A stretch of 64,000 nt of DNA from Patagioenas fasciata (GCF_037038585.1 NC_092520.1:7890501-7954500); one strand, 5' to 3'; positions 37,654 through 52,338 are shown, counted from the stretch's first letter. Program-made: numbers and translations. The notes: generated by a model from the sequence alone, not told the origin.

Positions 37654-38696
37654 GTAATACATAATCACTTGTAATCCTAATGCAACCCTCTGCTCCTGTT
37701 TTGCTGCCTTTTAACCAGTGAATGACAGCATTTACATCTCAACAAGGAATTCAGGAGCTTTGTGGGCTTTGCTCATTCAAAATGCAAAAGCTGTGCATTG
37801 GAGATAAACCATTTCTAAGATGAGTTTTTAATATGAGCAATGTGATAATTGTTGAGCTTGTTAGATTTCAATATCCAACAAGGAATAAAAGCTGTTTTTT
37901 TTTCCTGTTATTTTATTTTTTATAAGTGTATCTTGGCCATATGGATTCCATGTATAATTAGAAGTAATAAAATGCAGTTGGAGCAGCTGTTGCTGTGTGG
38001 CTGCTGTCCCAGTATAAAGCTTTTCATTCTCTGCGTTAAATAGGGATAGCCTGTTATTGGTTTGTGATGAGAATTAGAGACAAATTATTAAGAGATGCAT
38101 TTAGATAATCTAGTTTTATTTTGAATAATGTATTCTCCTTTTTCAAGCTGAGGCAACATAAAAGGACAACGAGATAGATGAATTTTTTGGTGTTAAATAA
38201 AGACTGGATTTATATCTTGCTAATGTAGTTTGTACATCAACTAATAAAATGGAAGAAAATAATCTGGAGCAAGCTGTTCCATCAGTAATCCCAATGTTTA
38301 TTTTTGTCTCTAAAATAGCAGAGCTGTTCTTCCTCTCTAATGTTTTGGTTTGCTGAGTCGCTTTAGGCTGGACTGAGAGGTGATTTTTGTTTAGCGGGTA
38401 TAACTTCGTAAGAAGCTGCATGTCAGTTTTAAAATCACAGAAACATTTTAGCTTTGAAGAGTGTTGTACCTTATGGATTTCAAAGCTGCTATAAATGAGC
38501 CAAATCTGTTGCCTGGTGCCACTCCTGTGGCTTTTCTGGAATTCCAGGCTAGTTTTTCTTAACCCTGGGCTTCCTGTGTTATGAGAGTCAGTGAAAACCA
38601 CTGATTTAAGTGATTTAAGTGCAATTGGGATTCAGCACTGAATAGTAAGATACACAAAAATAAACTAGTTAATCCTCCCTATACATATATGTATGT

Positions 38697-38963
38697 TAGC
38701 AATAGGACAAGGGGGCATGGGCTTCAACTCTGCCAGGGGAAATTTAGGCTGGAGATGAGAAAGCAATTCTTTGCAGAGAGAGTGGTCAGGCATTGGAATG
38801 GCTGCCCAGGGAGGTGCTGGACTCACCATCCCCGGAGGTGTTTAAACTGAGATTGGACATGGCACTCAGTGCCATGATCGAGTCAATGGACTGGAGTTGG
38901 ACCAAGGGTTGGACTTGGTGATCTCTGAGGTCTTTTCCAACCCAGTCGATTCTGTGATTCTGT
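38697..38963 (+). mobile_element. CR1-related LINE 3' end, divergent type
   Basis: The 3' part reads 'ggacttggtgatctctgagg', 'tcttttccaaccc' and 'gattctgtgattctgtg', with 'caggcattggaatggctgcc' upstream. This is a different subfamily from the others in the window. Confidence 0.85.
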
Positions 38964-38983
38964 GTATATATATATATATATAA
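38964..38983. repeat. (TA)n microsatellite
   Basis: Ten TA units follow the CR1 octamer tail directly, so the microsatellite probably grew from the LINE tail. Confidence 0.9.
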
Positions 38984-40722
38984 TACCTACATAAATGGGT
39001 ATATATATTAACAGGTAACTGTGGATATCGTATTTATCTCAATCTTCTACTGTAGTTTGCTCAGGTATTATTCTGTATTTGCAGCTTTGTTGGGCATTAA
39101 AAAGTGTCGTGACAAGAAATACTGCAGACTGTGTTGTTCGTTCCCATCGTGTGTTCTATCATGTGGTCCATTTTCTGTCAATGTGTTTGAGCTCTGTCAC
39201 CCTGATCTGCTACTGAGATAATTATGGGCTCTTTTCAAAGAAGACTGAACTTATGCCTTTCGTTTGTTCTTTCCTGTCTCCATTTTGTCATCGTAGTTGT
39301 GTGTTTTGAATTTCTGCTGATGTGGTTGATTAAGACACTATCGCAAAAAGTCCCAGGCATTGGAAGTAGAAAATAGCTTTTATAATAATTATCATTATGT
39401 TATGTTTTACAGAGATGTGAAAAGAATCAGGTCTGTAGGGCAGTGCTATAACTACGGTAGCTTCTGTGAATTGAACTGGCTTAAATCCCTGTACATTCAT
39501 ACAGTGCAGTACTTATTTATTTGACCTCAAACTGTTTTCCTTAAAAAATCCTGCTTCGTTCAGTGTACAGAAGGAGCAGGACTTATCTCATGGGCAAGTA
39601 TTTAACCCGTTGCTTTCTCATCATCATTTCCTGTGTGATGAGGGGATTGTAGTTCTGTGCTACTGGGATGCTACTGAAGCCTTGAGAAATAGCAGTAAAG
39701 TTATTTTAGAGGCCTGACTGGAGACACTTCTGACCTGATACATCACCAGATACACCACTTTTAATGTCTCACCACAGCTCCAGCTGCAACAGGAGTGTAA
39801 CTATTTTGACAAGACTTTCCCAATGTCTTGTTTTGGGCAATTAAAACATGAGGATGGTTTGATGGGTGATCGTTTTGGAAAACTATGGTGTACGTGACTT
39901 CGCGACCATCACTGAGGCTCTCTGTAGGAGTCAGAGGTAGGATTTAATTCCCGGGGTGGCATTTAATGCTCTTAAGCTAAAGAACCTTCAAGAAATCTTC
40001 TTATCACTCTCAGCCTTTCAGCTCCTGAGATAAATGGTGCCAAGGCTGCTCAGGCAGCTTCCCCAGCGCCCATTCCATATACTGAATAAAGTGTCAAGCA
40101 GAGAGAAAAACGCTATGTGACCATATACTCAAATTGTGGCACACTCTAACTTTGGGAGATACATTTATAACCTTATCAGTGTTTTGTAGTTAATTTTACA
40201 TGGCGGTTTCCTAGCCTTTAAAGATAGTAAAAAGAGCTTCTAATCGCAAATTCCATAGTGCGATGATATCAATAATACGCATTTTAAAGCAAGGCTAAAA
40301 CTGTCAGACACTTCACACCAGCCTTTGCTGCTTGAGCTATTGGAGATGCTGAGACTACTAAACATATCGTTTCTGATCTCTTAGATCTGATTTTTATTAT
40401 CCCAATAGTTAGATGGTTTAGATTTTCTTCTGCAAAATAATAATTTTGAAGGCATATCTCTTGGAGGCACTGGGACGTGGATCACCATTATTTTGAATGT
40501 GCTACTGATAAAGGAAATGTCAGAGCAAATGGTGTCAGAGCAGCTTTGCTCCGAGGACTCGTTTCCAGATCCTGGCTCTGCCGCTGCCTTGCTGCGCACC
40601 CTGAGTGGTGGAGATGTGGCCCAACAGCGTCCTTGTGGCCTTTTCTCACCATAATTATGGTTTTATGTGTATATATTTATGTTTAAATTACATATATTCA
40701 CAATATTATGTAAATAAGTGCA

Positions 40723-40754
40723 TGCACACACATATATATATACACACACATACA
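40723..40754. repeat. CA/TA dinucleotide tract
   Basis: Alternating purine-pyrimidine tract (gcacacacatatatatatac and onward) of about 32 bases. Confidence 0.85.
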
Positions 40755-41596
40755 TGATATAGTTGCATATTTTTCCATATTCATAGATATGAATGCTCAT
40801 ATTCATCAGATAATTTGTTGGGAGATTGACTGTCTTCCCAGAATCTAAGTAGTTGCAGGTAGCAGGAGGAATTGTTTAGGGAGAGCATCTTTCAAAACAT
40901 ATAGTAATCAGATAGCGGGAGAAATCCGACCTAATTACAGTGAGACAGAGGGATAAATACAGAGTCGCACTGTATTTTCTCCCAAGTCTTACTTTTTCTC
41001 GAATCCTTTTTAATCTCCCGTGTTGAACTGCAATATAAAACTGTAACTTCATTATTGTTCTTCTTAAACCTCTAAAACCAAAAGATCGTTCTGTTTTTAT
41101 TCTTGTCAGCATTTCGTACCCTTCTAAGGATTTACCAATGAGCTTTGGTGGAGAAGACTGTATTTCTCATGTTAGCTTAGTTGATTTTTCCTTATAAGCA
41201 ATTAATTTATCTTTGAAGCTTTGTAAATACAATTTGGAAGGAAATATACTCAGAAAAAAGTAATTTTGATCTCTTCAAAGTTAGCCAAACCCTAAATAAA
41301 GTTTAGAGTGACATCTTGTGGTAACATTGATTTCAAATATATCCTGTTGATATTGTTTCATTTTGTCCACAGGAAGTGTAGTGTTTTCTGTTTCAAAATT
41401 TTACTTAACAGAAGGAAATAGGGACTTCTGAGTATTAGCAGGGGTTTTTTGTGAGACTGGAGAAAACATTGCTATGTGATGTAAGGATCCTAGAGGTGTG
41501 GTTTATCTTTTAGTACATGAACTTTATCCCGTGAATATCTGTGAGTTCCCAGTGTTTTGAACTGCAAGATGTTTTAAGCCTCTTCCAGCCGCTGAC

Positions 41597-42262
41597 TCAC
41601 AGAATCACAGAATCCCAGAATGTCAGGGATTGGAAGGGACCTCGAAAGCTCATCCAGTCCAATCCCCCTGCCGGAGCAGGAACACCCAGATGAGGTTCCA
41701 CAGGAAGGTGTCCAGGCGGGTTTGAATGTCTGCAGAGAAGGAGACTCCACAACCCCCCTGGGCAGCCTGGTCCAGGCTCTGTCACCCTCACTGAGAAGAA
41801 GTTTCCTCTCAAATTTAAGTGGAACCTTTTATGTTCCAGTTTGTACCCATTACCCCTTGTCCTATCATTGGTTGTCACTGAGAAGAGCCTGGCTCCATCC
41901 TCCTGACACTCACCCTTTATATATTTATAAACATGAATGAGGTCACCCTTCAGTCTCCTCTTCTCCAAGCTCCAGAGACCCAGCTCCCTCAGCCTTTCCT
42001 CACACGGGAGATGCTCCACTCCCTTCATCATCTTTGTTGCCCTGCGCTGGACTCTCTCCAGCAGTTCCCTGTCCTTCTGGAACTGAGGGGCCCAGATCTG
42101 GACACAATATTCCAGGTGTGGTCTCACCAGGGCAGAGTAGAGGGGCAGGAGAACCTCTCTGACCTATGACCACCCCCCTTCTAATCCACCCCAGGATGCC
42201 ATTGGCCTTCCTGGCCACAAGGGCACAGTGCTGGCTCATGGTCATCCTGCTGACCATCCTGG
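41597..42262 (-). mobile_element. CR1 LINE fragment, type A tail, minus orientation
   Basis: The reversed tail 'cacagaatcacagaatccca' leads into about 660 bp of the ORF2 region. The minus frame covers [20 protein letters not shown] and then, because of the shared one-base deletion, changes to an alternative C-terminal frame (TEPGPGCPG). Confidence 0.93.
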
Positions 42263-43120
42263 ATTTGCTCAGAAACTTTCAGCTAGCCATGATGCCAAAA
42301 CAAAGAGCAGCACAACATCTCTCAGCAACATCGGTTGGTGGTAATTCATGAGCTGTCCAAAGATTTGCTGTGTTTTAGGTAAAGATAAATAAGTCCAGGA
42401 AGCTGGCATGGAGGATTTGTTAATGTAGAAATGAGTAAATCCATTTAAGATCCATACTGCAGCAGTGTGTACACTCGCTATCTATGGATCAGGCTCCAAG
42501 GTACCAGGTAGTGCAAATGCACCACCACCAAACCTCATCCAAATGCCTGACATGCATCAGACTACAGTTTTCTGCAGAATATCTAGACAAAATACTGATC
42601 AATTCAAGGTGGGATGTAGGATGGTTTTGTGCTCAGAGGTTTAAAGGACTTGGGAAAGCGTGTTTGTTTTCTCTTTTGGGATGCCCTCTACAGAGATGAG
42701 GAGTAGTGGCTCTACAGGGAATTATGTTCAGGTCAAGCAAAGTAGTGCCTGGTGCAGCCTCTGTCAAATCACCCGTATGAAGATTTATTCCTGTTCCTCA
42801 ACGCTGAAAAGGAAAAAGATGCTAGCACTCTGCTAAGCAAAGTTTTAACTGTATAAAATGTCAATTAACATTACCATAGTGCCCATCTGGCAGGCTGAAT
42901 ACCTGGTTGCAAAATTAACTGCTTGGTAAAAGACACTTGACCTTTCTAAGAAATAAGTTCTTTTTTAGAGGAAGAGATTTATTGATGCATGTCAAATGGA
43001 GAGTCCCTCTGCCATTGCTCTATGGCACATCTCTCTCTGCTGTCATGTGTTGTGAATATGGGAGAGGCGATCCAGGAAAGGATTCTGTGTTTGTGCGATT
43101 TGGGTTTTTGCTGGAACATC

Positions 43121-43503
43121 TGAGGGAGCTGGGGCTGTTCAGCCTGGAGAAAAGGAGGCTGAGGGGAGACCTTATCACTGTCTGCAACTGCCTGAAAGGA
43201 GGTTGTAGCATGGAGGGTGTTGGTCTCTTCTCTCAAGTAACAAGTGATAGAACAAGAGGAAATGGCCTCAAGTTGCACCAGGGGGGGTTTAGATTGGATA
43301 TTAGGAAACAATTCTTCCTGAAAAGGGTTGTCAGGCATTGGAACAGGCTGCCCAGGGCAGTGGTAGAGTCAGCATCCCTGGAGAGGTTTAAAAGATGTGT
43401 AGATGAGGTTCTTAGGGACATGGTTTAGTACCAGAGTTAGGTTATGGTTGGATTCAATGATCTTAAGGGTCTTTTCCAACCACAATGCTTCTATGATTCT
43501 ATG
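43121..43503 (+). mobile_element. CR1 LINE fragment, type C tail
   Basis: Begins at [20 protein letters not shown] and stays in frame to VLRDMV and a TAG, followed by 'gggtcttttccaaccac' and the tail 'gcttctatgattctatgg'. The open frame extends upstream into unique sequence to 42937, which looks like chance read-through. Confidence 0.93.
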
Positions 43504-46084
43504 GTTGCATGAGAGTGCCAGTGCTGTGCAAGTGTTTCATGTGATGTGCTGGCAGAATTAAGGTTTTTTAGCTTTGCGGTGAAGCACAAAAGGAACATGA
43601 GACCTAATAACCCCAATGCGATGATCCTAAAAGAGCCATCCGGTGACCTCATTTATTAATTTGATGGAAAAATAAAGACGTGATGTTTTCAATTAAGAAG
43701 TATATTTGGTTTGCCTGCCAGAATTGTTTGTGCTTAATAACTAAGTACAAGTTAAGCTGTTAACATAATCCTGATGCCGAAACTGTAAGCGTTGATGCAG
43801 ATTTGGTGTAAAACTAAGCAAATATAATAATTTGGATAGGCTATAAGAATGGGCTAGCTGGTTGAATTTCTCAAATATAGTTTAGGAAAAACCTGTCAAA
43901 ATTGTATTTGAAGTACACAAAGTGTGTTTAAGTGACATATTTACAGGGACAACTCTGGAGATTTCCGTGGCGAAATTCCACCCATTCCAACAGACACAGT
44001 TGAAATAGTGAAGAAAATTTGTAAATGCAAACTGAGGTACCAAATAATGCTGATCTTATGTGAATTGCCCTCTTTTTGTCACAACAAGAAACAACTGGTG
44101 ACATTTCATGGGGAAGGAAGGCTATTTGCTCTTTCTATATAACTTCTGCTGTACAAACAGCAATGTCCCTGTTGCACTTTTTGAGTGGCTGCTTGGCAAA
44201 TTTTGACTTGTTACAAGTCTGAATCTTCTCTAATGGTTTTCATCTGCCTGAGCGAGAACTTCACCTTCATGCTGAGATATTAAGTAGACGATGCACTTTG
44301 AGACTGAAAAGAGGTTTCCCTGTGATGCAGGACACGAGGCTGAGATGACATTGTGCAAACCATAGTTTTCCCCAAAGCTGTGATTTGGGGAAATTCTCTG
44401 CAATAACAGGAGATGTAACCTACTGTGTACAATCTGTCCACCTTTGACGCAACCAAGAGAGATGGGGCAGAAACCCTGAGCCAGCCGATGATTATTGCTC
44501 CTGGGCGCAGAATTCCATACTGGATGGGATGTGTTGAAAATAAGGTCTCAACACTTAGACAGTGTTGGGTGGGAGGAAAGAATAGCTGTTTGAAGGCTTA
44601 ACTGACTCCTCTGAACTCCAACCAGATATCCATATCTTCCTTCAGCAGTATAAAGCCAAAATCCTCCTGTGCTGCGATCACTTAAGTCACCTGGCATATT
44701 TTGTCAGAATAAAAAGAAGTTTCTACCAATTCTGGCCCAGATTTTGTGCCAGCGTTCCTCTCTCTGCAGCTCAGAGGTGACAGACTCCCTGCAAGATCCT
44801 CCAGTATTATTAACGTCCACAACAAATTTAAATTTCAAACAGGGGTGGCTGAAGGAGAACAAAGTCACCCACGGAGTTTGAGGGCCATTGCTTTAAGTAA
44901 TTGGTTTCTACCCATGTAAATCCCTCTGGGGTTTCTTTTGGATTAAGCATTCTTTACTTCTTCTCTAATACTCTTGTTTAATATTAATGTGTGTTGTTAA
45001 ATAGCTGCTGCATCCCGCTCAAGAGCGGAAAGGGAGAATGCATTTCAGTAGCAAGCAAAGTGATACTTAAATATATCCCTTGCCTACTTCAAAGGAGCAG
45101 TATGGAAGTTAATTAATATTTATCAAATGCATTAAAGTCCTTGGATGTGAGGCACTAGGGTTGTGCAAAGCATTGTTGGTTTATTTAGAGCTCTTTTCCT
45201 GGCCAGTTTGGCCATTTACTAAACGCACTTGAGAGCAATCACACAAAACTTGCTATAATGCTGACTTGATGTCTGTTCCCATCTTCAAATGGGAACAGAA
45301 TCAGGGCAGACTTTCTAAAGCTATAATAATTGCAGAAGTGTAGGTGCTCTACTTAACCTAAGAAAAACACTCTTGACTTAATTAGTTGCACACATGGCAT
45401 TTTGCAATCGATGGTAATATAAAAAGCTTGTGTTAACGCAATGCAATATAGAGAGACCTTGTTAGATTTTATTACATTTTCTGCTGGGTAATTTATTATG
45501 ATTAGAAAGCCTAATTCTTTTGCTTATCTTGTAATTATAGCAAGGTGTTTATGAGCAGGATCTCTGGCTGCTTTTCTGTATAGAGTCTCATTAGATGAGG
45601 AATTAGAAGGCCCTTTTAGATTGGTAATTTTTCCACATAACACAGGGTGTATAAAGAATTCTAAAATGGATGTGTTATGTGAGGTCAACATCATATTTCA
45701 TGAGTTGCTACCTGAGTCTGCAACAAGGGCAACCAGTCTGAGAGATTTAGATGATCGTCAGAGGAATGCCTCTTGATTTTGCAGACCAGACCTTCACAGT
45801 CTTCCTCTGGAACAGGGAGATAACAATATTCCCCATTTCATCCAAAAGAAGTTTTAGGTGTCTGTTTGTACAGTGCTCCCTAACCCTGCATCTAGCAACT
45901 GTTCAGTGTCCTCTTTTGGCAACGGTGCAGCATCTCAGTACGTGTGTTTGGTGAGGAAGAGACATCTAATGTCCATGGCTGAATAACACAGAACCCCCCC
46001 CAGAGAGTCCCATCCATGTGGCGTGGTGCCCAGCTGACCAGGGCTCTGCTGGGACTTTGTTTGCAGATTGCAAAACCCAGTTGA

Positions 46085-46912
46085 TCACAGAGTGGTTGGG
46101 GTTGGAAGGGACCTCTGGAGATCATCCAGTCCAACCCACCTGCTAAAGCAGGTTCACCGGAGCAGATCACACAGGAAGGTGTCCAGGTGGGTTTGAATGT
46201 CTCCAGAGAAGGAGACTCCACAGCCTCTCTGGGCAGCCTGTTGCAGGGCTCTGGCACCTCACAGTAAAGAGGTTTCTCCTCATATTCAGATGCTTTACCT
46301 CCTGTGCTTCAATCTGTGTCCATTGCCCCTCATCCTGTTGTTGGGCACCACTGAAAGGAGTCTGGTCCAACCTCTGGACACCCACTCTTGAGATATTTAT
46401 TGATGATTGATGAGATCTCCTCTCAGCTTCTCTTCTCCAGGCTAAACAGACACAGCTCTCTCAGTCTTTCCTCATAAGAAAGATGCTCCAGATCCCTCAT
46501 CATCTTCGTAGCCCTCTGCTGGACTCCCTCCGTTAATTCCTTGTCCTTCTCAAACTGGGGAGCCCAGAACTGGACCAAGTACTGCAGACGCAGCCTCACC
46601 GGGGCAGAGTAGAGGGGGAGGAACAACCTCCCTCGACCTACTGATCAAACTCTTCCTAATGCACCCCAGGTACCGTTGGCCTTCTTGGCCACAAGGGCAC
46701 ATTGTTGATTCATGGTCATCCTGTTGTTGACCAGGATTCCCAAGTCCTTCTCTGCAGAGCTGCTTTCCAGCAGGTCCATCCCCAACCTGTACTGGTGCCT
46801 GGGGTTATTCCTCCCGAGGTGCAGGACCTTACACTTGCCCTTGTTAAACTTCATTAGGTTCTTCTCTGCCCAGTCCTCCAGCCTGCTCAGGTTTTCTGGA
46901 TGGCAGCACAGC
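46085..46912 (-). mobile_element. CR1 LINE fragment, type D tail, minus orientation
   Basis: One of the longest copies here, about 830 bp. It has 'ggttggggttggaagggacc' at the 3' end and reads back through [38 protein letters not shown] and NRLEDWAEKNLMKFNKGKCK-like sequence, typical of the CR1 reverse transcriptase C-terminal half. Frame breaks are present. Confidence 0.92.
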
Positions 46913-49900
46913 TTTAGCGACTGACCCAAGACCTCGTGACACTTGTGACTGAACATGGAACTTAACTGAGGAATCTAAAGCTTGCATCATACTGTAAGAT
47001 CATCTGTATTTAGGCTTGCAGACTCAAGTTATAATGGTAAGCATCGTCTCACTTCATTCTCTTGGAGAGTTTAGACTCAGTCAAGGCCCTATTCTTGTTC
47101 AGTTTCGTTGTCTTCGCTGTAGAAAATATGATATCCACCTAGAGCAAGATGGTTAGAAGATGGCAGGCAGCAACTGGAAATTGAAATGTGAAAATAAGAA
47201 GGGACAACGAGCTATTATTGGTGTACAAATTATTAATAAATATGTGGCTCTGTATTTTTGCATTGTTTATGATAAATTTTTAATTAAAAAAACCTGTTAA
47301 TTAGTGGGAATTATTTGCCTTACAGTTTGGACAAATGTAGGTCTCTATCTGTGGATGCAGCTGCCAGCTATGAGACTTTTTACTGCCCATCTTACTTCAG
47401 GTGGTACTTACTTATAACATGAAATCTGAGTGATTATGATTGAATAAACCAACTTCATGAACTCCAATGCAATAAGGATCAATATTTTAATTGGAATACA
47501 TAATTTAAACCAGACGGTTTTTATTAATATTCTGCTAAACTTGCTATTATCCCAACCACCTGTGAGTGAGAGTCCACTGATTTTGTTTAGTTGCCAGTCT
47601 TCTGTGAGCTGAGCTAGGAGCAGAGCTCAGCCTAGATGACTGTAACCTGCAGTTGTGCATTATCCACAGGCCAAAAGGAGCTGCAGGGTGAGATTCAGCC
47701 CACATGATTTGCACCTCAACTGCGTTGGCCTTTGGAGTGAGGGTTGTACCACTAAATATAAGGTTATAACTCTGCAGGTGATGGAAAGAGGTGGTGTCTT
47801 TGGAAGCAGGAGATCCTGTTTGCCTGACCTGATATGACCTGGTTAGATTTGCTGAATTGTGTATTAAAAATTCAGGTGAAGCAGAACAATAACAACAGCA
47901 AACATACAAGAGGAGTGAAGACAACTACTGCTTTAAAACATGCTTAAAAAAAATGTGTTTCTGGCTGGAGCTGGCATTGTTTCTGAAATATCCTTATTTG
48001 GCTGAACAGGCACTCCTGAAGGAGGAGGAACCATCTTTAGTTGGAAAGTTATATCTATTTATGCAATGGGTTTTTTGCACCACTTTCAATATTCTTTACT
48101 TAAAGAGTCTGAGATGGAGACATACGAAGCACCCAGCCAAGAAAGTCTGTTCTATGTGTGGTGCAAAGGTTGCACGTCAGAGAGAAGGTCAAGAGCTCTC
48201 AAAAGCTTTGTTGGTGGTTCCTGGGGATTAAGTGAAGTGTCTTGATGACAACAGAAGAATCCCAGTTGATACTCTACACAAATTAAAGTATATACATCTT
48301 TCATTGGCTACTTATCTGGGACTACAAAAACTTAGAGTAACCTAAAATCAGGACTGTAAATGCTGGATAAGAACATCCAGTAGTTTAATGAGAGAAATCC
48401 ACTGCCAGGGCTCTGGGGAAGGTGAGGGACAAGCTCTGGGTGTTTAGCTTTGCTGAGTGACTTTTTGGCTTGGGACTTACTCTTCCAAGCATCAGTTTTC
48501 CCATTGGAGTGACTTTCTATTATCTCTTATGTCGCTCATGACCTTTTCTTTCAAGATCATTTCTTCCTTTTAAAACTTCAGTTAAGGAGAAAATCAATAG
48601 AACGAGCTAGTAAATTTGAAAAAAACAGATTGTGAATTAAGTATCTCCTTCACTTGACTACATGTCCACATTTAGCCTCTGCAGTTGAGACAGAGGGGTG
48701 GGATTTGTGCCTTTTTGGGGGAATTGCCTTTTCTTTGACATATTGATCCTCAGCCCCAGGATATAAACTGTCTCCTAAAGTACCAGAGTGCTGTGGGATT
48801 TCCTTCAGCTTTTGCCTACAGAATTTGGGTTTTCCTAGTGTAGCATTAGGATGTATTGTGAAGGTTGCTGTAATAAGGCCACGCAGCTGGAGAATTGCTG
48901 GGTTTCTCTTTTTGTGCCCTGTTTTCTTGCAGGTTGGCTTTACTTTCACTAAAGAGAAGTCTAAGAAATGAACTCCAATGACCTTTTGTCAAACACCAGA
49001 TTTGTGCTTGTAGCTTTGTATATTGATTTTCATGTGGTGAGGAGATGGATCTCTGGAGAAAGAGGGCTGGGATTGCGAGGCATGATACAGTAATAGTGCT
49101 GTAATGATGTTATACCAAGTGTATTTTGCATTTAAATGGAGAGCTGGCATTAAATCAAGACAATGCTGAGATAGTGGAAGGCATCTAAGTAGAAAGGCCA
49201 CTCCTGAACTTCAGCTAAGCAGTGTGAGTGGTAAGTAAAGGATTAGAGATAAAGACACAGGAGTGCTAGGACATGTATTCTCAATTCTCAGGGGGATAAA
49301 CACGTTTTCAAAGTGGATTGCAAATTTGAATAGACATATAGATAACTTGTTATAGGAATTGTGTCATGTGGTTACACCAGCTTTGTGAGAAACCTGTGCT
49401 GGCAAAGTGCTCTTATCCAGCACCACTTTTAAGGATAAATACAAGAACTGCAAGATTTTTCAGTCAGAATTAATATTCTGCAAGCTTTGCACTCAAATAG
49501 ATTTGATGAGAAAGTTTCTGGAACAGGAAGTTTCTCTGAAACAGGACTTGTGTTGTCATGGAAGGCAAACACATGCTAAGCCCTGCCAAAGGACAAGAGA
49601 TTTGGATGTTCCTGCCTAGAAATCTTCTCTTCAAAATTCTCAAATGCGTTTTTTAGAATTGTCATTCATTTAAATTGTCAACTTCCTCCAGCTTCTTCAG
49701 TGCCAGTCCTCATCATCTGTTTGAAAAACATCAGTACAAAAATAGTCAGGATGAAAAGGAAAATGTTATAGCTGGAGGTAGTTGCTGTGCCAGACCTCTT
49801 CCTTTTGCTACAAAAGAGCCTCAGAGAATATTACAATTTCTCTTCATTGCCTTCCCTGGAAATCACTGGACATGAGAGACATGGTAGTCATCTCTCTCAG

Positions 49901-50628
49901 CCCCATTTTCATCACGTTTTGCTATATACTAGCACTGTGTCACAAACTGCAATGCTTTTTTCCCAAACCAGAAACTATTTGACAGGTGTTTGGCAAAGAA
50001 CAAGGTTTTGGGGAGGCCTTCACTAAACAATAAATTTACAATAGTTCCCAGCTAAATCACAACATTTTACTTTGAAGAGCAATTTCCATAGTGCAGCAAA
50101 AAGACTTCAAGAAATCACTGTGCAAAGGTTATATTCTTAAAGGCTCTCAATGGCACCGTGAGTGAATTCAAAACCTTTGGTGAGTGACTGCACAGCTGAG
50201 GGTGACGGGGAATTTTTTCTCCTTCTGAACCAGATAATGTTCTCATAAACCGGCATCCAGTAAAGTGGTGCAGATCTCATGTGCAAGAACTATATACAAG
50301 TGCTAGGACTGAACAGATGGCTCACAGATGCCGAAGAAGCTGCAATCAGCAAATTCTCAGTAGTTTCCTTCAAGTATGGCTACATGACAAACTCGGTGGA
50401 AGGCGAGCAGGAGTATGGATTTCCAGCAAGTTAAATTACTGCCAATGTGCACACTCTCACCATCCAATAAACCACTCTCTGAGAACATACCGACAGCTGA
50501 AATATATTTGGAAATGTGTTTATTGGTGGATTAACCTGGGAACAGACGTTTCCACACAGGGGGACTAAATCATCTGTAGTTTAGAATTGCATGAATGGTT
50601 TCTTACAAGGTTTTGGCCAATCTACTTC

Positions 50629-51166
50629 CCCTCTACTCTGCCCTGGTGAGACCACACCTGGAATATTGTGTCCAGTTCTGGGCCCCTCAGTTCCAGAAGG
50701 ACAGGGAACTGCTGGAGAGAGTCCAGTGCAGGGCAACAAAGATGATGAAGGGAGTGGAGCATCTCCCGTGTGAGGAAAGGCTGAGGGAGCTGGGGCTCTG
50801 GAGCTTGGAGGAGACTGAGGGGTGACCTCATTAATGTTTACTACAAATATATAAAGGGTGAGTGTCACGAAGATGGAGCCAGGGTCTTCTTGGTGACAAC
50901 CAATGGTAGGACAAGGGGTAGTGGGTTCAAACTGGAACACAAGAGGTTCCATTTAAATTTGAGAAGAAACTTTTTCTCAGTGAGGGTGCCAGAGCCTGGC
51001 CCAGGCTGCCCAGGGAGGTTGTGGAGTCTCCTTCTCTGCAGACATTCAAACCCGCCTGGACACCTTCCTGTGTAACCTCAGCTGGGTGTTCCTGCTCCGG
51101 CAGGGGGATTGGACTGGATGAGCTTTGGAGGTCCCTTCCAATCCCTGGCATTCTGTGATTCTGTGA
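50629..51166 (+). mobile_element. CR1 LINE fragment, type A tail
   Basis: From 'cttcccctctactctgccct' to 'cattctgtgattctgtg'. It carries the shared one-base deletion ('gagcctggcccaggctg'). Confidence 0.93.
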
Positions 51167-51723
51167 ATCCGACCAGCACTGTCCCAAACAACTCACAGCC
51201 CAGGGGTCATCCTCATAAATCAGGGCATGTACTTGCTTAGTTCTGGAGGTTAAGAGAGTTTGAAGTATGAATCCAAGCTTGGTGCTAGAAGATGGTCCCA
51301 AGCATGTGTCATTTACATGGTAAAGCTTGTGTATTGAGGGTATTGGGAGTGATATCACAAGCAATGTAAGAAAATACCTTCAGACACTTCAAATGTTGCT
51401 GATTGTCCCTATTGACTTAAGTGTATCATCTTTCATCTATCTTCAATAATATGCTTGATAACAGTCATCCAAAACTTTGTTCTTGTGACTAAATTTGATT
51501 TTAGTGCTTCCAAGTAGATCCCATGACCTGTTAGCCTCTATGGACAAATATTGTGTTGTCTGTCAAGAACCCTGGTTAACTGCTAGTCATTGCACACAGA
51601 ACAAGGCTCATATATTCTTAACAACTACATGAAAATGAAAATATTTGAAAATAAGTTATTCATCTTTGAAAAGGAATAATGGCTCATACTCTAAGTAGAG
51701 TGAAGCCTTGACACAGACCAGAA

Positions 51724-52338
51724 GGGCAATTATATCTTGGGCTGCATCAGAAGGAGCGTGGCCAGCAGGTGGAGGGAGGTGATTCTGCCCCTCTGCTCCG
51801 CTCTGGTGAGACCCCACCTGGAGTCCTGTGTCCAGTTCTGGAGCCCTCAGTGCAGGAAAGACATGGACCTGTTGGAGAGGGGCCAGAGGAGCCACAGAAG
51901 TGATCAGAGGCTGGAACAGCTCTGCTGGGAGGACAGGCTGAGAGAGCTGGGGTTGTTCAGCCTGGAGAAGAGAAGCTTCAGGGAGACCTTATTGTGGCCT
52001 TTCAGTGCTTAAAAGGGGCCTGTGAGAAAGATGGGGACAGACTTTTGATCAGGGCCTGTTGTGACAGGACAAGGGGGTAATGTTTTTAAATTAAAAGAGC
52101 AGAGATTCAGGACAGACACAAGGAAGAAATTTTTTACACTGAGGGTGGTGAAACCCTGTCCCAGGTTGCCCAGAGAGGTGGTGGATGAACCATCCCTGGA
52201 GACATCCCAGGCCAGGCTGGACGGGACCAGGTGAAGAGCTGATGAAGATGTCACCTGAGCTGGTGAAGATGTCCCTGCTCATGGCAGGGGTGGCACTGGA
52301 TGATCTTTGAAGGTCCTTTCCAACCTGCTCTATGATTC
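51724..52338 (+). mobile_element. CR1 LINE fragment, type B tail
   Basis: Starts near 'attatatcttgggctgcatc' and ends 'tggcactggatgatctttga' followed by the tail. A short internal duplication ('ctgatgaagatgtcacctga' / 'gctggtgaagatgtccctg') near 52236-52275 is particular to this copy. Confidence 0.92.

Noticed and set aside
38143-38601. 152-codon minus open frame
   Set aside because: Long for the region but without recognisable domains, hydrophobic segments or codon pattern; plausible by chance in a 64-kb AT-rich window. No splice or promoter context was found.
42937-43428. 163-codon plus frame including unique sequence upstream of a CR1
   Set aside because: The second half is CR1 ORF2 and the first half is unique sequence that happens to be in frame; no independent sign of a gene.
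47547-47924. 125-codon minus open frame
   Set aside because: No domain, no repeats and no splice context; treated as chance.
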